Assembly: GCF_000495915.1 (NCBI RefSeq)
Contig: NZ_AOFQ01000032.1
Location: 1-64,000 of the forward strand
From: Stutzerimonas chloritidismutans AW-1
GTDB lineage: Bacteria; Pseudomonadota; Gammaproteobacteria; Pseudomonadales; Pseudomonadaceae
Length of the DNA: 64,000 nucleotides
Reading direction: 5' to 3'
The notes under the pieces were generated by a model. That model made no database searches, was not told where the DNA came from, and was given only the letters and a program-made list of their open reading frames with translations. The position numbers and the translations under genes were made by a program. This document shows positions 1-8,493 of this stretch, in pieces; the first letter of the stretch is position 1, and each line of letters starts with the position of its first letter.

Positions 1-1445
1 TGATGCCCCTGCCCCCCAGCCACTGGCTCAACGACAACGATCGCCTTTCCGGCACGATCTATCTGCGCCGCACACGTACCGCGACGCTCAATGGCGACGG
101 CAACGATGAGTACGAGGACGAATACGAGGCGTGGGAAGACGGCGGCTTTATCGGCGTAGGGCCGGAAAGCGGCGTGCTGAACCGTACCCGCACCGCGCAA
201 CGTGCCTACGGTCTGGCGCTGCAGTGGGCGCGGCATGTAGGTGCGCATCAGTTCGCCTTCGGACTGTCCCACGACAACACCCGCGCCAGCTTCCACCAGA
301 GCGAGCAGGGCGGCGAGCTGACCGACGAGCGCGGAATCGCCGCCAGCGAAGAGGAGGAACAGGCCAACAGCCTGCTGGGGCGCACCCGTACTTCCAGCCT
401 CTATGCCACCGACACCTGGGCGCTGACCGACGCGCTGCAGCTGACCGGCTCGCTGCGCTACAACCGCACCCGCGTGGTGAACACCGATCGCATGGGCGAT
501 GCACTAAATGGCGACTTCACCTATCGCAAACTCAATCCCGCGCTGGGCTTTGCCTGGCAGCTGCGACCGGCGGTCACAGTCTACGGCGGCTTTTCCCAGG
601 GTAACCGTGCCCCGACACCAATCGAGCTGGGCTGCGCGGACCCTGCAAACCCATGCAGCCTACCAAACGCCATGGCGGCCGACCCCTTCCTCGAGCAGGT
701 TGTCACCCGCACGCTGGAGGTCGGTGTACGCGGCGAACTGGCTGGCGGCACCCGCTGGAACCTCGGGGCCTTTCGCAGCATGAACCATGATGACCTGCTG
801 TTCGTCGGCACCGGCGGTAGCATGGGCTACTTCACCAACTTTGGCCGCACCCGTCGTCAGGGCATCGAACTGGGTCTGGCTGGCGAGCTGGGGCCATTCG
901 ACTGGCGGGTGGACTACACCTTCCTGCACGCCACCTTCCGCTCCGGGGCCTGCATTCTCGCCGAGAACAACAGCACCGAAGGCGAGGGCGGCTGCCCGGA
1001 CGACGAGATTCGCGTGTCCAGCGGTGACTATCTGCCAGGCCTGCCGAAGCACAACCTCAAGCTGGGGCTGAACTGGAATCTCAATGAGCGCCTGCGAGTC
1101 GGCACCAGCGTCCTGGCGTACTCGTCGCAGTACGTGCGCGGCAACGAGAACAACCGTCATCAGCCCAACGACGAGGTAGAGGGCAGCGGCAAGCTGCCAG
1201 GTTACGCGGTGGTCAACCTCACTGCCGATTACCGCTTCGCCCGTGACTGGACGCTGTTCGGCCGGGTCGACAACCTCTTCGACAAGCGGTACGCCACCGG
1301 CGGTGCATTGGCCGAGAATTCCTTCGTCGGTGCTGGCAACGCTTTCGAGTCGGACCCGGATGAATGGCGCCACGAGCAGTTCATCGCCCCAGGCGCGCCC
1401 CGGGCGGGCTGGGTGGGCGTGCGTTATCGCTGGGATGCGCTATAA
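1..1445 (+). CDS. TonB-dependent outer-membrane receptor, C-terminal barrel part (5' end outside window)
   Basis: The open frame enters from the left edge and ends with TAA at 1443-1445; about 480 codons are visible. The sequence alternates beta strands and polar loops. It contains receptor barrel signatures such as GGFSQGNRAPTPIEL, the late RVDNLFDKRYATGG strand and a final RAGWVGVRYRW strand ending in an aromatic, typical of TonB-dependent receptors. The plug domain and TonB box are outside the window. An acidic, Asp/Gly-rich loop lies at visible residues 30-46 (NGDGNDEYEDEYEAWED). Two Cys pairs (in GCADPANPCS and around GACILAEN/GGCPDD) probably form extracellular disulfides. The substrate cannot be read from the barrel. 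The nearby lanthanide-type alcohol dehydrogenase makes a metal-chelate substrate conceivable, but four unrelated genes lie between, so this is only a guess. Confidence 0.9.
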   Translation, partial: MPLPPSHWLNDNDRLSGTIYLRRTRTATLNGDGNDEYEDEYEAWEDGGFIGVGPESGVLNRTRTAQRAYGLALQWARHVGAHQFAFGLSHDNTRASFHQSEQGGELTDERGIAASEEEEQANSLLGRTRTSSLYATDTWALTDALQLTGSLRYNRTRVVNTDRMGDALNGDFTYRKLNPALGFAWQLRPAVTVYGGFSQGNRAPTPIELGCADPANPCSLPNAMAADPFLEQVVTRTLEVGVRGELAGGTRWNLGAFRSMNHDDLLFVGTGGSMGYFTNFGRTRRQGIELGLAGELGPFDWRVDYTFLHATFRSGACILAENNSTEGEGGCPDDEIRVSSGDYLPGLPKHNLKLGLNWNLNERLRVGTSVLAYSSQYVRGNENNRHQPNDEVEGSGKLPGYAVVNLTADYRFARDWTLFGRVDNLFDKRYATGGALAENSFVGAGNAFESDPDEWRHEQFIAPGAPRAGWVGVRYRWDAL

Positions 1446-1467
1446 CCGATCAGTCGCAGTAGCACCG

Positions 1468-1497
1468 AGCATGCCGGGCCTTTGCGCCCGGCATGTC
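1468..1497 (+). terminator. stem-loop after the TonB receptor gene
   Basis: A perfect 10-bp stem CATGCCGGGC / GCCCGGCATG (1470-1479 with 1486-1495) with a 6-nt loop lies 25 bases after the receptor stop. No T-tract follows, so it may be a weak or factor-assisted terminator. Confidence 0.5.
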
Positions 1498-1682
1498 GCG
1501 TCCGGCCTGGCTGCGGTGTTCGGTGTGCTCGCGGTTCAAGGTTCTGACGTGAAATCGTCACGGGCGATTGCGTATCCTGGCGAGCTTGGCCGATTGGTTG
1601 ACGGCAGCACAGGAGCACGGATGAACCGCGTCCATCATTACCCCCTCGTCTCGCAACGTGCCGCTGGCGGGTGCCGCTGAGC

Positions 1683-2846
1683 ATGCCGTCACGTCTGCGC
1701 ATCGTTCTTGCACTCGGCAGTGCACAGACCCTGGCCTGGGGCTCGACCTACTACCTGCCGGCCATTCTCGCCGAACCGATGGCGAGCGAGCTGGGCATTT
1801 CCACAGGCAATGTATTCGCTGCATTTTCCCTGGCACTGATCGTCACAGCCGTCCTCGGACCGCTGTCGGGCAAGCGCATAGACCATTATGGCGGGCGCGA
1901 TGTGCTGGCGCTTTCCAGCATCGTTTTTGCCGTTGGCCTGGCCATGCTCGGCCTGGCCAACGGACCGCTGATGCTCTGGGCCGGCTGGTTGGTGATCGGC
2001 ATCGGCATGGCGCTGGGCCTTTACGAGTCGGCCTTCACCACGCTTGCCGGCATCTACGGTCGCGATGCGCGTGGCGCGATCACCGGCATCACCTTGCTCG
2101 CCGGCTTCGCCAGTACGGTGTGCTGGCCGATCAGCGGCTGGTTGAACGCCGAATTCGGCTGGCGCGCCACCTGCCTCACATGGGCCGGAGCGCATCTGCT
2201 GCTCGGGCTGCCGTTGAACCGGTTGCTGATCCCGGTTGGCGTGCAGCCGGCTCCGACCGCGGCAGAGCAAGCGCAGACAGACGACCGCTCGGGTGCAGGA
2301 TTGACCATGGCGTTGCTGGCCTTCGTCTTCGCCGCCACCTGGTTCACCAGCACGGCGATGGCGGCGCACCTGCCACGTCTGTTGCAGGAGTCCGGGCTGT
2401 CAGCGGCCGCGGCCATCGGAATCGCGGCGCTGGTCGGGCCGGCCCAGGTCGGGGCGCGCTGCCTGGAGTTCGTCCTGCTGCAGCGCTTCCATCCACTGAT
2501 CTCGGCCCGTCTCGCCGCTATCGCCCATCCCATCGGCGCGGCTGGCGTGATGCTGGTGGGTGCACCTGCGACCACCGCATTCGTGCTTCTGCATGGCGGC
2601 GGCAACGGCATTCTGACCATCGCCAAAGGGACCTTGCCGCTGGCGATATTCGGCCCCCATGGCTATGGCCTGCGCCAGGGGCTGCTGATGGTGCCGGCAC
2701 GTTTCGCCCAAGCATTTTCGCCGCTGGTGTTCGCGCTGCTGATCGACGACTTCGGTACGCGGGCGCTGTGGCTGTCGGCGGCGCTGGGCGTCATGGCGTA
2801 TGCAGCGCTGACCTTCCTGCAACGCCGGGCGCATGGGCTGGCCTGA
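1683..2846 (+). CDS. MFS transporter
   Basis: Predicted 387-residue inner-membrane protein with about 12 hydrophobic segments. It starts MPSRLRIVLALGSAQTLAWG and carries the loop GKRIDHYGGRDV between early helices, as in the major facilitator superfamily. A GTG 12 bases earlier (1671) is an alternative start; the ATG is preferred because it directly precedes the hydrophobic first helix. The motif ALGLYESAFTTLAGIYGRDARGAITG resembles MFS proteins often annotated as arabinose/antibiotic-efflux type, but no substrate can be assigned. It stands alone between the TonB receptor and the convergent exonuclease gene. Confidence 0.85.
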   Translation: MPSRLRIVLALGSAQTLAWGSTYYLPAILAEPMASELGISTGNVFAAFSLALIVTAVLGPLSGKRIDHYGGRDVLALSSIVFAVGLAMLGLANGPLMLWAGWLVIGIGMALGLYESAFTTLAGIYGRDARGAITGITLLAGFASTVCWPISGWLNAEFGWRATCLTWAGAHLLLGLPLNRLLIPVGVQPAPTAAEQAQTDDRSGAGLTMALLAFVFAATWFTSTAMAAHLPRLLQESGLSAAAAIGIAALVGPAQVGARCLEFVLLQRFHPLISARLAAIAHPIGAAGVMLVGAPATTAFVLLHGGGNGILTIAKGTLPLAIFGPHGYGLRQGLLMVPARFAQAFSPLVFALLIDDFGTRALWLSAALGVMAYAALTFLQRRAHGLA

Positions 2847-2873
2847 CTCCTGTTGACTGCCGCCGAAGCCCTG

Positions 2874-3509
2874 TCAGCGGGGTAGCGCCGCGAGCAGCAT
2901 CGCCTGCTGCTCTGCGCTCAGGCCGAGGAACACGCACAGCGCGGCGTAGGCGTCGTTGGCCGCGTAGGCCTGCTGTGCCTCGGTCAGCGCGGGATTCGCC
3001 CAGTTCGAGGTGGCCACGCTGCGGGATTTTTCGATCCGTGCGTCGAGCACCGCGGCCACCGCACCGCGCAGGCCGACCTGACCCTTCTTGCCCTGATAGC
3101 GAAGCACCGAGCCCAGGTCCAGCAGACTGGTCGGCCGGATGCCGAGCTTGCCGTGCAGCCTGGAACGATCCGACTTCAGCCCGAAACCGATCTTCGCCAG
3201 CGCGGGCGATTGCAGGATTGCGCTGGCCGCTTCGATGCAGCCGGGCACGCCGATCCTGAACAGGTAGGCCTTTGCCGGGGTGGCGAACTGGATCAGGTGC
3301 GGACCGCTGGAGACTTCGCCCACCTTGAAGGTCGGTTTGGATTCGGTATCGAAACCGATGCAGCCAAAGCCCATGATTTCCTCCACCGCCGCGCGCAACT
3401 CGTCCGCCGTCGCGGGGGTGACGATGCTCGCCGACGTCAGCCCGTCGAAGCGCGGCAGCCCGTCGACGTTCGGATGCTGGCGGATATGAATGATCAGCTT
3501 CTGCGTCAA
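2874..3509 (-). CDS. DEDD-family 3'-5' exonuclease (RNase D/WRN-like domain)
   Basis: A 211-residue protein that is essentially one 3'-5' exonuclease domain. Motif I is FDTES (D54, E56), motif II is around IGFGLKSDRSRL, and motif III is YAANDAYA with the conserved Tyr and Asp. These carboxylates bind the two metal ions that hydrolyse the terminal phosphodiester. There is no HRDC domain, so it is a stand-alone RNase D-like exonuclease rather than RNase D itself. It is convergent with the upstream MFS gene. DNA versus RNA preference cannot be told. Confidence 0.85.
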   Translation of the reverse strand: MTQKLIIHIRQHPNVDGLPRFDGLTSASIVTPATADELRAAVEEIMGFGCIGFDTESKPTFKVGEVSSGPHLIQFATPAKAYLFRIGVPGCIEAASAILQSPALAKIGFGLKSDRSRLHGKLGIRPTSLLDLGSVLRYQGKKGQVGLRGAVAAVLDARIEKSRSVATSNWANPALTEAQQAYAANDAYAALCVFLGLSAEQQAMLLAALPR

Positions 3510-3618
3510 GCTGGCGTCCTCCGAACGCTGATGATCGAGTCAGCCTGAGGCAGCGGTGCCGACTCGGCTGTAGCGCGGCCATCCTTCATGTGTCGATCTG
3601 CTGTGGACAGGCTCGCCA

Positions 3619-4944
3619 TCAGTTCTTCAACTGGCTGGCGAACTGCCCGACCGCGCTGACCACGCGCTGCGCGCCGTCCTGGATCTCGACGATCACCGCG
3701 CCGGCCTGGTTGGCGAATTCCAGTCCCTGCTCGGCCTGGTCACGGCTCGCGCTCATGCTGTGCACGGCGGCTTGCGCCAGGTCCTGGTTCTTCTGCACCA
3801 CGCCGACGATCTCCTCGGCGGCCTTGCTGGTGCGGGCCGCCAGCTGGCGAACCTCGTCGGCCACCACCGCGAAGCCACGGCCCTGATCACCGGCCCGTGC
3901 GGCTTCGATGGCGGCGTTGAGGGCCAGCAGGTTGGTCTGGTCGGCAATGCCGCTGATGGTCTTGAGGATCGCGCCGATCAGCTGCGATTGCTTGTCCAGC
4001 GCCTCGATACCGTCGGAGGCTTCCTGCATCTGCTGGGCGATGCGATGCATCACTTCGACCGTCTGCTGGACCACTTGCGCGCCGCGCTGGGCACTGAGGT
4101 CGGTGTGCTGGGAGGTGTCGTAGGCAACCGTGGCGGCGTCGGCTACGGCCATCTCCCGGTTGACCTGATCGGTGATGACGGTGGCGAACTTGATCACCTT
4201 GTACAGCTTGCCGTAGGCATCGAGCACCGGGTTGTAAGATGCCTCGAGCCAGACGGTCTGGCCGTGGGCATCGATACGCTTGAAGCGTTCGGCGATGTAC
4301 TCGCCACGGTTGAGGCTAGCCCAGAATTCGCGATAGGCCGGCGACTCGCTTTCCTCACGCTCACAGAACATGCGGTGGTGCTTGCCCCTGATTTGCTCGA
4401 GGCGGTAGCCCATGCCGTCGAGGAAGCGCTGGTTGGCGGTGATGACATGCCCGCCGAGGTCGAACTCGATCACCGCGGTGGAGCGCAGCAGCGCATTGAT
4501 CACGCTCTCGTGCTCGCGCGAGGTTTCGATGGTTCGTGTCAGGTTGGTGGCGCACAGGGTGTAGTGGTGCAACGTGCCATCCGAGCCCTTGATCGGCTGC
4601 CAGATCGAGCGCAACCAGGCTTCCTTGCCGTCGACCCGCAGCAATCGGTAGGCGCCGCTGAGATGCTCGGCGCGCTGCATGGCGGTCTTGAGGCGTGCGT
4701 AGTTCGGTTCGGTACGAAACTGCTGGCTGAAAAAGTCGTCGACGGAGCGCCCGATGAGATCGTCGCGGCGATAACCCATTTCGCTGAGGAACAGCTCGTT
4801 GGCGTGCTGAATGCGTCCTTGCGGGTCCAGTTCCAGGACCATCATCTCCCTGTACAACGAGTTCTTGATCTGCTGATTGATTGCGGCTTCCTCGCGCAAT
4901 TCAGCCAGTTCCCGTTTCAGGTTCTTGTTGAACATTATTGGCAT
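3619..4944 (-). CDS. soluble chemoreceptor with two PAS domains (BdlA/Aer-type)
   Basis: A 441-residue protein with no transmembrane helix. A short coiled segment (1-25) precedes PAS domain 1 (about 30-135, [16 protein letters not shown]), PAS domain 2 (about 150-260, [16 protein letters not shown]) and a cytoplasmic MCP signalling region (about 270-441). The MCP part has the conserved hairpin tip [20 protein letters not shown] and [15 protein letters not shown]. The architecture matches the biofilm-dispersion receptor BdlA of P. aeruginosa (PAS-PAS-MCP, about 417 residues) and Aer-type energy sensors. Expected role: sense a redox or ligand signal through PAS and signal to CheA/CheW. The carboxyl end lacks a CheR-binding pentapeptide. 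ATG at 4935 is an alternative start. Confidence 0.88.
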   Translation of the reverse strand: MPIMFNKNLKRELAELREEAAINQQIKNSLYREMMVLELDPQGRIQHANELFLSEMGYRRDDLIGRSVDDFFSQQFRTEPNYARLKTAMQRAEHLSGAYRLLRVDGKEAWLRSIWQPIKGSDGTLHHYTLCATNLTRTIETSREHESVINALLRSTAVIEFDLGGHVITANQRFLDGMGYRLEQIRGKHHRMFCEREESESPAYREFWASLNRGEYIAERFKRIDAHGQTVWLEASYNPVLDAYGKLYKVIKFATVITDQVNREMAVADAATVAYDTSQHTDLSAQRGAQVVQQTVEVMHRIAQQMQEASDGIEALDKQSQLIGAILKTISGIADQTNLLALNAAIEAARAGDQGRGFAVVADEVRQLAARTSKAAEEIVGVVQKNQDLAQAAVHSMSASRDQAEQGLEFANQAGAVIVEIQDGAQRVVSAVGQFASQLKN

Positions 4945-5058
4945 CCAGTGGAGGGCAAGACCGCCCAGTCACTTGATCGGCGCAGGACTCATTTTCGTGA
5001 GGTCGACAGTGAATGGTTTGTTCTATACCGGCGATTGAACTGGCCTATCGCCGGCGCT

Positions 5059-5712
5059 TCATTTCTCCCAATCGACCGGGCAGTCCTTGCAGCCTTCCAT
5101 GTTGGTGCCCTGGAAGGTCGCGTAATGCCGGCGCGCGCCGGTCAGAACGGCGTTGCCCAGATTGGCGTCGTTGAGCTTGGCTTCCTGCAAGTTGGCATCG
5201 GTGAGATCGGCGCCCAGAAGGTCGGCCTTGCTCAGCCAGGTCATTTCCAGGTCGGCGGCGTGCAGCGTGCTGTTGTGCATCCGGGCGCCGCTCATGCGGG
5301 CGAACTCGAGGTAGGCGCCGGTGAGGTCGGCCCTCTCGAACTGGGCGGCCTGGGCGAACAGGCCCCAGCCCTGGATGGCGATCAGCCGGGCATCGGTGAA
5401 ATTGGCCAGACGCAGGTTGGCCTGTTGCAGGCTGGCGCGGTTAAGCGTGGCGCCGCTGAGGTCGGCTTTTTCCAGATTGGCCAGGTCGAGGTTGGCGTGG
5501 CGCAGGTTGGCGCCGGACAGGTTGGCACCAGCGAGGTTGATGCGGCGCAGGTCCTGATTGCTGAGGTCGGCGCCACGCAGATCGGCGTTGGCACACTGGC
5601 TCTCCGGCTGGAGCACGCAGCCGTTGATCGTCAGAGGACCGTCGTCTGCTGCGATGGTGGACGCGCTGGCCAACAGGACCAGTGGCAGAAGCAAGCGGTT
5701 AGCGGTGTTCAT
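5059..5712 (-). CDS. exported pentapeptide-repeat protein of the PQQ-alcohol oxidation locus
   Basis: A 217-residue protein with an N-terminal signal peptide (MNTANRLLLPLVLLASASTIAA). The rest consists largely of A(D/N)LXX repeats (ADLRGADLSNQDL, ANLSGANLRHANLDLANL), which fold into a right-handed quadrilateral beta-helix. The C-terminus has GCKDCPVDW. Position next to the divergently regulated quinoprotein dehydrogenase matches the pentapeptide gene PP_2673 beside pedE in P. putida (recalled). It lies 162 bases after the pedE stop on the same strand and may be cotranscribed. The function is unknown; a periplasmic scaffold or partner of the dehydrogenase is an inference only. Confidence 0.8.
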   Translation of the reverse strand: MNTANRLLLPLVLLASASTIAADDGPLTINGCVLQPESQCANADLRGADLSNQDLRRINLAGANLSGANLRHANLDLANLEKADLSGATLNRASLQQANLRLANFTDARLIAIQGWGLFAQAAQFERADLTGAYLEFARMSGARMHNSTLHAADLEMTWLSKADLLGADLTDANLQEAKLNDANLGNAVLTGARRHYATFQGTNMEGCKDCPVDWEK

Positions 5713-5874
5713 GGGAAGTCACCTGGGCAGTGTAGGGGAGAAAACGGTCGCGCGGCGTTCCTGGGCCTGTCGACGAGAGCGCCAACCCGGAGTCGGCCAG
5801 GTCAGGCGCACCGCGCGAACCGCTGTACCTTGAGAACATGAGGCGTGCCCGCGCGATGGCGGGCACGGCTCGAC

Positions 5875-7746
5875 TCATCGCTTGGCGGTCTTCCTCTCCC
5901 AATCCGGCAGCTTGAATACCCAGAACGACCCGCCTTGGGCGACCGGCTTGGTCAGTACGGCCATGTCGCCGCCCCACAGCGGCACGGCACCGCCGTAACC
6001 GACCGTCACGCCGATGTACTGCTCGCCGTCCTGCTCCCAGGTCACAGGCGGGGAAATCACGCCGCTGCCAGTCTGGAATTTCCACAGCTCGTCGCCGGTT
6101 TTGGCGTTGAAGGCCTTGAAGTAGCCGTCGCTGGTGCCGGTGAATACCAGGTTGCCCTTGGTTGCCAGCACGCCGGCCCACAATGGCAGTTTTTCCTTGT
6201 GTTCCCAGGCCACCTTGCCGGTGGTCGGGTCCATGGCGCGCAGGATACCGACGTGGTCGTCGTACATGCGCTTGATGCGGAAGCCCTGGCCGAGATAGGC
6301 CGAGCCCTTCTTGTAGCTGACTTCCTCGGTCCAGTAGTCCTCTTTCCAGTGGTTGGCCGGTACGTAGAACAGGCCGGTGTCCTGGCTGTAGGCCATGGGG
6401 TTCCAGTTCTTGCCGCCGAGGAAGGGTGGGGATACTTCAACCGATTTGCCGTGCTTCTCGCCCGGCTCCGGTTTGGGTGGGCGCTGGCCCTCGTTCTCCA
6501 CTGGTCGACCGGTTTTCAGATCGATATGGCTGGCCCAGGTGATGCCGTCGACGAAGGGGAAGGCGTTCTGCAGCTTGCCGTCCTTGCGGTCGACCACATA
6601 GAAGAAGCCGTTGCGGTCGGCGTGGGCCGTGGCCTTGACGGTCTTGCCGTTCTTGTCCTTGTAATCGAACAGCACCAGCTCGTTGTTGCCGGAGAAGTCC
6701 CAGGCATCGTTCGGGGTGTGCTGGTAGAACCACTTCACCTCGCCGGTGCTCGGATCCACGCCGACCTGCCCGGAGGTGTAGAGGCTGTCGTAATCCTTCG
6801 GGTCGCCGCCATCGCTGGTGCGCTCCCAGCCGTTCCACGGGGCGGGGTTGCCGGCACCGACGATGATGGTGTTGGTCTCCGGGTCGAAGCTCGCACTCTG
6901 CCACGGCGCGCCGCCGCCCTGGCTCCAGGCTTCCTTCTTGCCGGTCGGGTGGTTGGGATCGTCCGGCCAGGACGGCGCCTTGATGTCGCCGGTCGGCGTG
7001 CTGTCCTTGCCGTTGAGGCGCCCCATGTGGCCCTCGACGAAGGGGCGCATCCAGACTTCTTCGCCGGTATCAGGGTCGCGGGCGAACAGTTTGCCGACGA
7101 TGCCGAACTCGTCACCCGAGCTGCCGTGAACCAGCAGCACCTTGCCGGTCTTGGCGTCTTTGACCAGCGTCGGAGCGCCGGTCATGGTGTAGCCGGCGCC
7201 GTGATCGCCGAACTTCTTGTTCCAGACGACCTTGCCGGTGTCCTTGTTCAGTGCCACGACACGGGCGTCGAGGGTGCCGAAGTAGATCTTGTCACCATAG
7301 ATGGCGGCACCGCGGTTGACCACGTCGCAGCACGGGCGGATATCGTCGGGCAGGCGATGGGCGTAACTCCACAGGCGCTTGCCGGTCTTGGCATCGAGGG
7401 CGAAGACGCGCGAATAGGAGCCGGTCACGTAGATCACGCCGTCATGGACGATGGCCTGGGATTCCTGGCCGCGCTGTTTCTCGTCACCGAAGGAGAACGA
7501 CCAGGCCGGGGTCAGCTTGAATACGTTGTCTTCATTGACCTGTGCCAGCGGGCTCCAGCGTTGCGCACTGGTGCCCATGCCGTATTGCAGGACGTTCTCG
7601 GTGGACAGGTGATCGTTGGCGATGTCTTCCCAGCTGACCGGCTTGGCCTGGGCGGCTGCGGCCAACGCGAGGCTGCCGGTCAGCGCCAGGCATTGCACGG
7701 CAATGGCGAGGGGGCGTTTGCTGCCGGGGTGCGATCTTGTTGTCAT
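5875..7746 (-). CDS. pedE: calcium-type PQQ-dependent alcohol dehydrogenase (PedE/ExaA)
   Basis: A 623-residue periplasmic quinoprotein that oxidises primary alcohols to aldehydes and passes electrons to cytochrome c550. The start at 7746 follows AAGGGA and gives a signal peptide ending near AAAAQA; longer in-frame starts upstream look spurious. The eight-bladed propeller shows repeated DxxTGKxxW motifs and the vicinal disulfide PCCDV. Metal and catalytic residues are E213 (SSGDEFG), N300 (GAGNPAPWN) and D350 in WDFSG, followed by S352. Removing 34 residues gives 179, 266, 316 and 318, the numbers I recall for Ca2+ ligands, catalytic Asp and Ser in P. aeruginosa ExaA, which has the same length. 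Ser instead of Asp at D+2 indicates calcium rather than lanthanide use. Confidence 0.95.
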   Translation of the reverse strand: MTTRSHPGSKRPLAIAVQCLALTGSLALAAAAQAKPVSWEDIANDHLSTENVLQYGMGTSAQRWSPLAQVNEDNVFKLTPAWSFSFGDEKQRGQESQAIVHDGVIYVTGSYSRVFALDAKTGKRLWSYAHRLPDDIRPCCDVVNRGAAIYGDKIYFGTLDARVVALNKDTGKVVWNKKFGDHGAGYTMTGAPTLVKDAKTGKVLLVHGSSGDEFGIVGKLFARDPDTGEEVWMRPFVEGHMGRLNGKDSTPTGDIKAPSWPDDPNHPTGKKEAWSQGGGAPWQSASFDPETNTIIVGAGNPAPWNGWERTSDGGDPKDYDSLYTSGQVGVDPSTGEVKWFYQHTPNDAWDFSGNNELVLFDYKDKNGKTVKATAHADRNGFFYVVDRKDGKLQNAFPFVDGITWASHIDLKTGRPVENEGQRPPKPEPGEKHGKSVEVSPPFLGGKNWNPMAYSQDTGLFYVPANHWKEDYWTEEVSYKKGSAYLGQGFRIKRMYDDHVGILRAMDPTTGKVAWEHKEKLPLWAGVLATKGNLVFTGTSDGYFKAFNAKTGDELWKFQTGSGVISPPVTWEQDGEQYIGVTVGYGGAVPLWGGDMAVLTKPVAQGGSFWVFKLPDWERKTAKR

Positions 7747-7858
7747 GGTTGCGATTCCCTTGGTCGATTCGGACGAGGCCGCCGTATGCCGGTGGCCTGG
7801 CGATTCGATTATTGGGAGCGCGCCATGGGCGCCGACACGGAAAAGCTCCCGCCGATGC

Positions 7859-7873
7859 CGGGAATCCTTCCCG
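7859..7873. promoter_or_regulatory. inverted repeat CGGGAA-N3-TTCCCG upstream of pedE
   Basis: Perfect 6-bp inverted repeat with a 3-bp spacer, 113 bases before the pedE start. The same half-sites and spacer occur before pedH at 12712-12726. It could be an operator for a dimeric regulator or an mRNA hairpin. Confidence 0.55.
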
Positions 7874-7891
7874 AACCCTGCTGATTTAGCC

Positions 7892-7945
7892 TTGCTACCT
7901 CTGGGGGGCGGGAGGCGGTAGCAAAACCCAGTACCAAGGGAGGAG
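7892..7945. promoter_or_regulatory. TTGCTACC / TACCAAGGGAGGAG motif cluster
   Basis: TTGCTACC reads on the plus strand at 7892-7899 and on the minus strand at 7924-7917. The 14-mer TACCAAGGGAGGAG at 7932-7945 recurs exactly at 12637-12650 before pedH. The 14-mers end 110 bases before the pedF start and 107 bases before the pedH start. This suits a binding site for an ErbR/AgmR/PedR-type LuxR response regulator, although no such regulator gene is in the window. Confidence 0.6.
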
Positions 7946-8055
7946 ATGCAGGCATCCAAAGCAGGATTCTGCCGATGCACCGACACGGCCAACATGACCA
8001 CCATGCGCTCCGATGGGGCTGCCTTGCACAGGTTCTCGAATAGAGGGTGGTAGTC

Positions 8056-8493
8056 ATGAATAACAAGATCTTTTTGCGCTCACTGCTGGCAGCGGGTGTT
8101 CTCGGTATGTCCGGCCTGGTTCTGGCGCATGGCGACGTGACGCCGCAAGCGGTCAACACCAAGGGCCTGCCGCAACTCGGTGAAGAATGGCTGGACGAGA
8201 ACCCCTATCGTGCGCCCAACGAGCACCACGACCTGGCGGTCGAGATCGGTTCCTCCGCCTACAACCAGAACTGCGCGCGTTGCCACGGTCTGGAAGCCAT
8301 TTCCGGCGGTATCGCCCCCGACCTGCGTGAGCTGGAAGCCAGCTACGACGGCGACGAGTGGTACAAGGAGCGCGTGATCAATGGCGCGGTCCGTGACGGT
8401 GCCGTGTACATGCCGCGCATGGCCGACACCCTCAGTCAGGAAGCGCTGTGGGCGATCCGGACCTATATCGAAAGCGAAGCGGCCAAGCAGTGA
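8056..8493 (+). CDS. pedF: cytochrome c550, electron acceptor of the quinoprotein dehydrogenase
   Basis: A 145-residue exported monohaem cytochrome c. It has a signal peptide (cleavage near VLAHG), one haem attachment motif CARCH (C73, C76, H77), and Met candidates for the sixth ligand at M119/M122 in YMPRM. ATG 8056 is chosen over GTG 8047 because it directly precedes the signal-peptide basic end. It should take electrons from the PQQ dehydrogenases and pass them to the terminal oxidase, as ExaB/PedF does. Its stop overlaps the start of the next gene (TGATG), so translation is coupled. Divergent from pedE. Confidence 0.92.
   Translation: MNNKIFLRSLLAAGVLGMSGLVLAHGDVTPQAVNTKGLPQLGEEWLDENPYRAPNEHHDLAVEIGSSAYNQNCARCHGLEAISGGIAPDLRELEASYDGDEWYKERVINGAVRDGAVYMPRMADTLSQEALWAIRTYIESEAAKQ

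Larger units (their letters stand above)
7747..8055. promoter_or_regulatory. divergent pedE / pedF control region
   Basis: A 309-base intergenic region between the divergent dehydrogenase and cytochrome genes. It contains, left to right, an ACCAAGGGA match on the minus strand just before pedE (7756-7764, also its ribosome-binding site), an inverted repeat CGGGAA-TCC-TTCCCG (7859-7873), an inverted pair of TTGCTACC octamers (7892-7899 and 7917-7924), and TACCAAGGGAGGAG (7932-7945). No convincing protein-coding frame lies inside. Confidence 0.7.

Noticed and set aside
1658-3259. 533-codon plus-strand frame overlapping the MFS gene
   Set aside because: Out-of-frame Arg/Ala/Pro-rich translation over a clear membrane protein; no ribosome site or motif.
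5321-5560. Regular short spaced repeats resembling a CRISPR or satellite array
   Set aside because: The periodicity is 15 bases and comes from A(D/N)LXX codons of the pentapeptide protein; no constant repeat with unique spacers.
3760-5841. 693-codon plus-strand frame across the chemoreceptor and pentapeptide genes
   Set aside because: It spans two well-supported opposite-strand genes and the gap between them; its repeat-like sequence is the antisense image of the pentapeptide repeats.
5845-7884. 679-codon plus-strand frame opposite pedE
   Set aside because: Antisense shadow of a quinoprotein gene with all catalytic motifs in the other strand.
7747-8055. Extended pedE start at 8004 (709 residues)
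   Set aside because: The extra residues do not look exported, and the 7746 start gives a signal peptide, a ribosome site and a length equal to ExaA.
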